Shown piece by piece: positions 56,447 to 64,000 of a DNA stretch of 64,000 bases. Each line of letters begins with the position of its first letter. Position 1 is the stretch's first letter. The stretch lies in NCBI GenBank assembly GCA_018340375.1, contig JAFFJZ010000001.1:34216001-34280000 (forward strand). The letters are read 5' to 3'. Below the pieces are notes generated by a model. The model worked only from the letters and a program-made list of their open reading frames with translations, searched no databases and was not told the DNA's origin. The DNA is from Gonatopus flavifemur. Taxonomy: Eukaryota; Arthropoda; Insecta; Hymenoptera; Dryinidae. Both the position numbers and the translations under genes were made by a program.

Positions 56447-57639
56447 TGGTTGAAATATGGTCTATGACTGAGTGAAATGGATTTCAAAGTTGAATGTATT
56501 GTATTCGTAATCACCCGTGAAAAAAGTTTGTTTTGGCCTTATTTCTATTACGCTGAATAAAGAATTCACATTCATCAAATACGTTCGAAGCACAAATTCT
56601 CGAAGCACAAATTCAAATTTAGAGTGTAAGAATGCTTTCTTAGTAGTCCCTCTTTTACGCTTATGTTCTTCCATCAGGAAGAATGGAGATCAAGAATTAA
56701 GTACAGTGGAGCTATTGCCAGCTACTTACCAGCTGTGGGGTTAGTTGGCATGCGCGACCGACTGTTATTCAAACCCAAGTAGTACAATATGTATGATGAA
56801 CTCATGATCTTCAGATCTAATCAAGTTTTCCCCGGCTATTTGTTCAGGTGTGAAACGCGAGGTTATTCGAATCACGGTTTGAAGTTTGTGATGGTACGAA
56901 AATGAAAATTCGCGGTGCTAGTGAATTTTTTGATGCTCCAGCTAATTTTTTGTTATCAAATGTGTGATTGATATATTTCATTTCCACTGGGACAGAAAAT
57001 TACACACTATAATACATTGTTTTCTTCATTAATCCAGCAAAACTGAAGTATATTATACATATATGAGTTGAATCACAATTTCTTTACTTCATGGATGTTG
57101 TGTATAGATGAATTGATGTTTTATCAGATTGAAATTTTTGTCTGAGCTATTGAACATTTCATACGAACGTTGAAAAATTGATATTGAGAACATAAAACAT
57201 AATTTCAGAGATAAAGTGAACAGAATTGCTCGATTTTACCCACGAATAAAGGATCAATTTACATACGTGTATCTTGCGGGAATATTATATTTCCTTTTGA
57301 AGTTTTACTGTAATCCCAAGTGACATGTCTCAGTTAAGTTTTATTATTATTGGGGTGGGAAGTATCTGTTTGTGAGTTTAGTAAATCGTGGAGAGGCATC
57401 AACACTTTCGTTGATCTTCGTATACTCGGAGACCAGAATTGTCAGGCGTAATAGTCACATGGTTTGAAGCTGCATGTGGTACAAGCAGCGTGTACGAACG
57501 CATCATTAGCACGACTATCATTAGCCGGCAAGGCCGAGAACAGGGCCGTCATATTTGTCAAATAGTATTAACGCCGCCCAGAGAATATATGCTTTTTTTC
57601 ATTCAATTAAAACGTGGAAAAAAATGACTTTAACGAGTA
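56447..57639. other. No gene seen
   Basis: AT-rich. CCCAAGTAGTACAATATG near 56773 resembles an AGCAC-type element end. No partner end found. Confidence 0.4.
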
Positions 57640-58290
57640 CATTGAGGGGGAAAATACAAGCAAATGTACCTTTTTTTGAGAATTCATTACAATTCATTGG
57701 TTGAAGATAAAATAATGAAATTAAGCACACCTTTAAATATACGTTCACAGATATCTTGACAATTTTTTTGAGACAAAAATCTTTCAAAATGGCGGAGCTA
57801 CGAGTGGGTACCTCGTTTTGGCGCCATGCAGCCTACAGGTCTCAATTTTCATCTCAAATAAAAAAATCACAATCCTATCGTTAAAGTATATCAAAACGCA
57901 CAACTCGACGGAGAGAAAAATAAAAAATAAAATATATTTACATTGTCTTTTTTCAATTTTTGGATTGAAAACAAAAGTGTGTTGTTTTTAAAACGCTTCT
58001 GAATTTTCAATTTTCCATTTTCATTTGTTTTGACTCCGTCAAGTTGTGCGTTTTCACATATCCTAACAATAGAATTTTTGTTTTGAGATTTGAGAAAAAA
58101 ATGGAGGCCTGTAGACTGCTGTAGCTCGGCCATTTTGAAATATTTTTGTCTCAACAAAATCATAAAGATAGTTTGGAACGTAGATTTCAAGATGTGCGTT
58201 ATTTCATTAATGGACCCTCAGCCAATTTTTCGTAATAAATTCTCAAAAAACGGTACGTTTACATGTATTTCCTCATTTAAAAGATATACA
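57640..58290. repeat. Long hairpin, about 270-bp arms
   Basis: Arms about 57645-57915 and 58020-58285 pair with moderate divergence (TTTTTTGAGAATTCATTAC, TTGAGACAAAAAT.TTTCAAAATGG, AAAACGCACAACT.GACGGAG). The loop is about 100 bases. Frames in the two arms look alike only because the DNA is duplicated. Confidence 0.6.
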
Positions 58291-58516
58291 GTGCTAAATA
58301 GGAATTTCTCGGGTATAAAGTTATTTTGAAACCTTTTATGTTTCTGTTCATCCTTTTTCATGAAAAATCATTCGATATTGGAATCACCTACATTGACCAT
58401 CGAGGAAAACTGAAAATCATAACGTTTCTTAACCAAATTGTTATATTTATATGATTATCGATATTTATCGCTCCACAATGATGTAATTGAATTAACATAA
58501 CCAGCAGTTTAGTAAC

Positions 58517-58826
58517 CCCTGGTGAGAACAATTTCTCTGAATTTCACTGAAAAACTCTGAGAAACTCTGAGAAACTCTGAGAAACTCTGAGAAAATTTGA
58601 AAAAACCTGGAAGAATATGAAAAAATCTGAAAATCTATGAAAATTATTTTAAACTCTGCAAAACTCTTGCTTATTGGACACGTTTTTTCACTGAAAATTT
58701 CTCTGAATATCTATAAATATCACTGAAAAACACTGAAACTCTCTGAAAACTCATGAACACCTCCGATATTCTCTACAAAACTCTGCACTGACAACCTCTT
58801 AAATTTTCAGAGAATCTTTTCACCAG
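58517..58826. mobile_element. CCTGGTGA-end element with CTCTGAAAAA words
   Basis: Ends CCCCTGGTGAGAACA and TTTTCACCAGG. The interior is TCTGAAAAACTC words including four tandem copies of GAGAAACTCT (58551-58590). Confidence 0.58.
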
Positions 58827-59401
58827 GAGCAGGGTGTGACGATGTTTCGAACTCTGAGGGGGTTCTTTTTCAAGTTTGAAGTCTAAGCCTGAGCTGTTAT
58901 GTTTTTGTTAGAAGAAATATAAATCTTGACAATTTGAGAACAGTAATTACATATCTTTTAATCTTTCCAAGAAAAGATTCTTTTGGAATTGATTAGCGAT
59001 CGTGTTATTCATATGGTATCCATTGAGATTTATGTATTAGCGAAGTCTTTCCAATGCTATAATTTTCTTAGTTTTCGAAATAATAGACTAAGCATCTTGA
59101 ATCATCAGAAAAAACGTGAAATGAATTGCACATTGAGCAGAAAATTTCAATGCCTAATAGTGAAATTAACAATCGAAACTAGACTCTGAATGTGAGTTTC
59201 GTCTTTTTATTAATTCCCCCTGATTATAAAAAAGTGTTGATATTTGAGTGTTCTTAAAATTTCCGTGATTTTTATTTCGTACAGGAAAAATCGAAATAAA
59301 ATGAATTCATGTCATGCATATTTTATTGATAGAATCTTCATGCGCTGTTCTTCGCGTACCAACAAAGATATTCCATGAGTACCAATACCGAACCAAACCC
59401 A

Positions 59402-59632
59402 ACCGACAATCCTAAAAGAATCTGAAGAACTCTGAAAATCTATGAAGATTTTTTTAAACTTTGGAAATTTTTGAAAAATTCTTAAAAACTCTTGCTCATT
59501 AGACACGTTTTTTCACTGGAAATTTCTCTGATTATCTATGAATATCTCTGGAAAACTCTGATCTTGTCTGAAAAACACTGAAACTCTCTGAAAACTCATG
59601 AACACCTCTGAAATTCTCTGAAAAACTCTTCT
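59402..59632. repeat. CTCTGAAAAACTC word repeat, partial copy
   Basis: Closely matches 58600-58790 (GACACGTTTTTTCACTG, AATTTCTCTGA, ACTGAAACTCTCTGAAAACT). Neither CCTGGTGA end is present. Confidence 0.58.
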
Positions 59633-60560
59633 ATATATTTTAATAATAAAAATATTCTATAAGTACTTCTCATTAAAGAGTACATGAACATACTGGAAAT
59701 AATTTTCAGTTGAAATATGATTAATCAAATCAATTGATCAACCCATCCAAGTGTTTGTTATTTCAGCGAAACACTTCTCCAGTGTAGTTTGAAAAGTAGC
59801 AAAAGAAAACGCTTCAAATCGAATCCTTGAACTTCAACATGTGCTAAAAATATAACAAGCATCGATTTCTCATGCAAGGGAGGAATATACCAGTATCCAA
59901 GACCTGGTTTTCTTATGCGGTACTATTTTTTAAAACTGAACGGACGTAACGCGTCTGCTTCAGGGCTGTTTGACGAACTGAAATTAACATTCTTACTAGG
60001 CCGGAAACTGAACCGTGCTTTACAAATTTTTATTGCCTCGGATTCGAAAGACTCAATCGAAACGCATCCCTGCAGCTGTGAATCAAAAATTTTGTTCAGT
60101 TTCGATTTTGTTATTTTTTTTCAAGTTGATTGATTCCCAGTAACTTCAAATCAGAAAACTTGAGAATCTCAATTACTCATCACCTTGGATTTGTAAATTC
60201 GAAATTTGCATTTTGAGTTGAATTGTTTTAAAAAAGTCTCAATCAGATACAATGATCCGCATCGCCGAAGTCCTATCCGAATGTCGTTCAGTGTTGAATT
60301 TATCTATAGAATTACAGCGAAAGTTGTGTAGAATGTATATTACTTCATTCTTATTTCAATAATTAAATGATATCGATGATAATTAAATTCGGTACACATT
60401 GCATCGAATGTCAATTAGATCATTTACATTCTTATACGAACGAAGAGTAGATGCTGAAGATAGGTGAAAAAAATAATATAATTCAGTCTAAATGAGGGAG
60501 CTAAATATTTCTTTTCACCATAAACATTTTTTATTCGAAAAACAGAGTAATAAAAAAAAA
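59633..60560. other. No gene seen, downstream of the H1-like gene
   Basis: AT-rich 3' flank of the host gene. The frame at 59915-60133 lacks motifs. Confidence 0.45.
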
Positions 60561-60587
60561 TTATCAGAAAATAAAGGAATCAAAAAA

Positions 60588-60593
60588 TTTATT
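60588..60593 (-). terminator. Polyadenylation signal AATAAA of the H1-like gene
   Basis: AATAAA on the minus strand starts about 44 bases after the TAA stop at 60637-60639. The position is right for a short 3' UTR. Cleavage would fall about 15-25 bases further on, near 60565-60575. Confidence 0.5.
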
Positions 60594-60636
60594 GTATGTA
60601 TGAATAATTTTGAGGTTCGTTAACGACGTTATTGAT

Positions 60637-62795
60637 TTACGTATAATCGTCGGAATGTCCCGAAGGGGGAGGCGTGTGATTTGATCTATTCGCATCTTTT
60701 TGACTAGAACTTCGAGTGACAGGCCCAGGGCTTGGACTTATACTTCCATGTTTTGAATGATCATTATCGTCATCACTGCTCTCTTTGAGGTGTTTGCTTT
60801 GTCTCATTGGGGTGGGTGATCGTTTTGGGGGTACCATTGCGTCCATTTGTCTTTCATCACTGTTCCCAAAGCACCCTTTCATTCCTCTCCTACTTCTTCT
60901 CCTCCGAGTCCTTCTACTCCTTCGCCTGCCACGACCTTTTCTTCTCCTCATTCTTCTGCTCCGACTACGAGATCTACGAGATGTATATCCGCAAACACTA
61001 CAACAACCTCGATTGGAACTTCTCCCACGACGTCGTAGGGATTTACCCCTTCTTCTTGAGCGACGACGACCCATTCTGTATCTCTTTACATATCCACTGC
61101 GACTTCGGCTGCGTTTTCTTCGCCTTCTACTTCGACTTCTTCCTCTCTTTCTACTCCTACTTCTGCTTCTACTTCTACCCCTCCGCATTCTACGTGGCCT
61201 TCTCGTTGGGTAGCAATCATGCATTCCTCCATCCGCAGATTTCCGTAAGACAGTAATGTTACATGTATAACCACCCCTGAGAAAATAAAAGATATGAGAA
61301 ACCAGAAGTTTCTTTTTATGGAATTTTATTGTTTTTTGTGAATCGATGTGATTCTTCTATTGCATATCATACTCTGTATGCCATAAAAAAGTTTCTTCTG
61401 GAAATTAAGAAATTTTTGGTAACCACTTTCTTCTGACTTTTCAAAGAAAGTTTGCAGAATTTCAAGAAATTTGACCTGCTTCTCAGAATACGTTTCAAAA
61501 TTTCGTTAAAGTTCCTTAAAATACCGGTTAATTGATTTGAAAATTCAAAATAAAGGGGCTGTGAAAAGTTACATTTTCTTTAGTCAGTATAGAATTTCAC
61601 GGAGAAACAGTGCTGAGTCTATGTTGTTGAAGCAGGGATGGACAGTCTCAATTACTTTTTGTACTTGAAGTACTTTTTTCTGTCAAGTACTTTCCTATTT
61701 CTATAAAATAGAGATTTTGAAAGTCAAACTAGAAAGTAATTGACAAGAAAAAGGTACTTTAAGTACAAAAAAGTAATTGAAGCTGCTCATCTCTGTGCTG
61801 AAGTTACTATCGTTTATTGAAACGAATTAGTAATCGAATAACGAAATACTCAACAATTGAAGATCTCAAATTTTGCAGTACTTTTTCAAAGCGATGTTTT
61901 CAGTTCCAAACAGTTCATTTGAAGAGTTAAATAACGATCATTCATCAGATTTTGTGGGTTTGAATTTACGTTTCGTTTCTATAAACGATCCAAACTTCAG
62001 CAACATGCTGAGTCTTCTATTCAGATTCAGACAATGTGTTGGCATGTATTTCCGCTATCGATGCGAATAGCACAGTGAGAGGAGAGTTTATTTGTGTTTC
62101 ATGAAGCTTGTTTTGGATATAGCGAAATAAATATTGTTTTCCATATAAACTTGGGTCATTACCTATAAATAAAATTTATTACCTGTTAGAAAACCTCATA
62201 TGACGTTCTTTGACTGTCAATAAACCTTATCTGAGGGCAATGAACCATGTTTGCGTATAATATATATCCACTTCGCCGTATCCAAAATAAGATTTATTAA
62301 ATACAAATAAATTCTGTTCTCAGTGCAATGCTGATGGAAATTCCATGCTGTGAACTTCAATTCTTCTCGCTAACCGGGAACATGGGAAAATGATAATCTC
62401 AACTTTATTTGAACATTTCATTATCCAAGATGATGAAAATTATCACAACTGAGGAGCAATTACAGCCAGAATCATTCAACATTCTTGGTTCAGACATCGG
62501 AAGAATAATAGTTAATTTCTCATGGAAATCTAAATTACAAATTCCATAAAATTATGCGAGAGAAAACTTTTTTGAAGAAATAACATTTTTACCTCTTAGA
62601 CCGCTCTAGAAATCCATAAGTCACTCCACGTCGTAGAGCTAGTTCAACTAATCTTTCGAGTTCCGTACGCGGCAAGTCATACACTTGAGAGATGTAATTA
62701 CAAATTTTTCTAGCCGTTGAACCCTGTGCGTCTTGAAGTTTCGTTATTGCGCTCATAACCAATGGAGCTATTTTTGCGGATTTCTTATTCACCAT
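60637..62795 (-). CDS. Linker-histone-like winged-helix protein with Arg/Ser-rich protamine-like tail (spliced)
   Basis: Coding exons are 62795-62593 and 61276-60637 on the minus strand. The first ends AG before GTAAAA and the second follows a TTTTATTTTCTCAG acceptor. The split codon AG|G (residue 68) keeps the frame, and 17 further open codons lead into the long basic frame. The product is about 280 residues. Residues 8-75 resemble an H1/H5 or DUF4777 winged helix (AI..L, GST...I..YI...Y, RGV..G.L.R.K.GGY), and the wing is completed only after splicing. Residues about 90-205 hold roughly 55 Arg in RS, RRR and GR runs with a CCSVC cysteine cluster. The last 75 residues are acidic and Ser/Pro-rich with SPTP and SPSP sites. 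The start MVNKK is the first ATG after a strong acceptor. I infer a nuclear DNA-compacting protein, possibly of sperm chromatin. An RS-type splicing protein is less likely because of the winged helix and the lack of an RNA-binding domain. No orthologue name is assigned. Confidence 0.72.
61633..61795. mobile_element. hAT-like MITE in the intron
   Basis: A 163-bp element with ends CAGGGATGGACAG and, inverted, CAGAGATGAGCAG. The arms continue through CAATTACTTTTT and GTACTTGAAGTAC. It is flanked by an 8-bp duplication, TGTTGAAG at 61625-61632 and TGCTGAAG at 61796-61803 (7 of 8 match). The CAGGGATG end and 8-bp target duplication are typical of hAT elements. It carries no coding sequence. It is inserted at the edge of another dispersed repeat. 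Confidence 0.6.
61798..62006. repeat. Dispersed repeat (TGCTGAAGTTT family), intronic copy
   Basis: This stretch closely matches 54189-54394. Shared stretches include TTTATTGAAACGAAT.AGTAATCG, GATGTT..CAGTTCCAAA and the TTTCGTT.CTATAAACGAT block. A third copy, split by an insertion, lies at 36104-36170 and 36456-36597 in inverted orientation. Ends are ill-defined and there is no open frame. It is probably part of a non-autonomous transposon family. Confidence 0.5.
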
Positions 62796-62799
62796 GATG

Positions 62800-62891
62800 C
62801 TGAAGAAAACGATTCGATCATCAATAAAAATCACTGCACAATTTTTCAAATTTATGAAATCTCCATTTTGAAATATTTTCCTCTCACTTAC
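62800..62891 (-). other. 5' UTR intron of the H1-like gene
   Basis: On the minus strand a strong donor (ACAGT then GTAAGTGAG) at 62891 and a pyrimidine-rich acceptor (TCGTTTTCTTCAG) ending at 62800 bound a 92-base intron. It ends four bases before the ATG. This implies a noncoding first exon extending upstream from 62892; its start is not resolved. I see no convincing TATA box at the right distance. The intron length is typical of insects. Confidence 0.55.
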
Positions 62892-62892
62892 A

Positions 62893-64000
62893 CTGTTTTT
62901 TCTTTCAATACTTCGGCTGTTATCTGAAAGGATTTTATCTAATATCGTTCGTCGTTTTCCATCAAATGAAAATTTTTTAATCCTGAAACATGTATATAAT
63001 ATTGAAAAATGAGCGGTTTATACGAAGAGACATCAAATGATTCGTTTCTAAGAATCTTGAATCATGATTTCATCATTGGATCTGTATCCCTCGAAAATTG
63101 ATTCAAATCCACATTTGATTATACACAACACTCACTTTTTTGCACTAATTATATACGTTTGTCCACATTTTTCTTAATTCGGATCCAAATTCGGATTTAC
63201 GCGAGAATTTTGTTGTCATGAGAGTTCTTTTGACACACGTGAATAGCAACACAATATAAGTATGTTTGATAAATTGATCGTTGATAATTCAATGTTTCAT
63301 TTGTTTATTGCAAACGAAATTATTCAATTTCACGTCGAAAAGAGAATGGTACAAATTCGGTTTTAACTTCGTGTATATTATTTTAAAATCTTTCTTTTCG
63401 GAAAAGGTGAGAGGAATGTCTTATTCTGGTAGTTTGCGCCCCTAATGGTGAAATTTAGTATGGAACAACCGTAAATTTATTTCATAACAAAATTCCAATA
63501 AAATGTCGGTCTATTTGTGCCTGTGTGCGGCAAAACCGAATGGTGGGGGGGGGGGGGAGCTGTGAGAAGTCCGTGAAGAACCCACAAACGGTTTTCAAAC
63601 AGTACCTGCGCCAGGCTTGTAAGAAGACAAGGGTTTTTCCCCAACTTTTTGGCAGGAATGTCTTTTACTTGGTCCTCTGTAGGACACTTCGAGTGGTGAA
63701 AGCGTGGGAAGTTCATTGGAAGCACTCAAACAGGTCACGCAAAGTACGTTCGCAAGGTTTTTACAAAAGAGAATGATTTTTTCCCATTGTTTTTGCATAA
63801 TCGAACGCGCATTATTCACACGCCATCACTTGCCCCACAACAACACATTTTCCTCCATCGTTCTCAGAGAGCTTTCTGAGTACGTAATTTGCGATGTTGT
63901 ATCATTATTGAACAACCCAAGTAGCACAAGAATATTTCAAACATTCTGCGCTCATTCCGTGATTATGCATAGAATGTGCAAATGAGACTGCTTCGAGTGA
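62893..64000. other. Upstream flank of the H1-like gene; no second gene seen
   Basis: The part next to the gene (62893-63000) should hold its first exon and promoter. Further on, a G11-12 run lies at about 63545-63558. A diverged direct repeat occurs (63600-63656 and 63744-63800, both ending in a TTTTTCCC...TTTTTG block). An AGCAC-type element end (CCCAAGTAGCACAAGAATAT, 63917) runs off the window. Confidence 0.4.

Larger units (their letters stand above)
61277..62592 (-). other. Intron splitting the winged helix from the basic tail
   Basis: A 1316-base GT-AG intron with donor GTAAAA at 62592 and acceptor TTCTCAG at 61277. It is AT-rich and holds two repeats: a hAT-like miniature element (61633-61795) and a copy of a dispersed repeat (61798-62006) that also occurs near 36.1-36.6 kb and 54.2-54.4 kb. 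The splice phase (phase 2) is the main evidence that the two coding exons belong to one gene. Confidence 0.62.

Noticed and set aside
57599..58329. Two similar frames on opposite strands suggesting a duplicated gene
   Set aside because: The similarity comes from the long hairpin arms. Stops interrupt any longer frame and no domain is seen.
60785..61256. Long plus-strand frames opposite the Arg-rich exon (Leu/Pro/Ser/Phe-rich)
   Set aside because: They are mirror images of the RS-rich coding strand. The minus strand has the splice signals, the winged helix and the poly(A) signal.
63477..63819. Overlapping minus-strand frames of about 75-82 codons near the right edge
   Set aside because: Low-complexity poly-G within one frame, no recognisable domain, and part of a diverged direct repeat. 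Not supportable as a gene.

Overview
This is an AT-rich eukaryotic window. The mariner-type transposases, a Ty3/gypsy retrotransposon, many terminal-inverted-repeat (TIR) elements and a spliced gene with a short 92-base intron fit an insect. A hymenopteran is my guess; no marker in the window proves it. It is gene-poor: I can support only one host protein-coding gene, and most of the rest is mobile-element DNA, much of it nested.

The host gene lies at the right end on the minus strand (about 60.57-62.9 kb). A noncoding first exon, an exon carrying an H1/H5-like winged helix, and a last exon carrying a very arginine-rich tail join in frame across canonical GT-AG introns. They give a protein of about 280 residues that looks like a linker-histone-derived or protamine-like chromatin protein.

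Autonomous-type mobile elements: a 5.2-kb Ty3/gypsy LTR retrotransposon (48157-53351, minus) with apparently identical 250-bp LTRs, a tRNA-Pro primer site and open gag and pol frames; and three decayed mariner copies (about 9.13-10.3 kb, 17.57-18.86 kb and 42.47-43.2 kb).

Non-autonomous elements: at least six have TTAA targets like piggyBac, several have TA targets with CACTGTAAAA or CACGGAGAAAA ends, one has a TTA target (Harbinger-like), one has an 8-bp duplication (hAT-like), and others have CCCTGGTG, CTCTCTAAA or AGCAC ends. The most striking class is long hairpin-forming elements filled with one short, mostly self-complementary word repeated many times. Words include AGATCT at a 10-bp period, AGATGTCTT, CAGCAAA/TTTGCTG, AGTACT, CCAAGC/GCTTGG, GAGTG/CACTC and CGAGAC/GTCTCG. 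Several sit inside one another so cleanly that the empty site can be read from the opposite arm.

Layout: 0-3.6 kb small hairpin elements; 5.5-7.7 kb TIR elements; 9-10.3 kb mariner 1; 11.1-13.1 kb nested TTAA elements with the AGATCT array; 17.6-19.0 kb mariner 2; 19.3-21.7 kb word and TTAA elements; 26-28.5 kb nested TIR elements; 30.3-32.7 kb a large TTAA element with another inserted in one arm; 33.6-39.4 kb mixed hairpins; 40.4-43.4 kb small elements and mariner 3; 45-46.8 kb an element with a tRNA-like segment and the AGATGTC array; 48.2-53.4 kb gypsy; 56-59.6 kb hairpins and word repeats; 60.6-62.9 kb the host gene. The stretches between are AT-rich DNA in which I see no gene.
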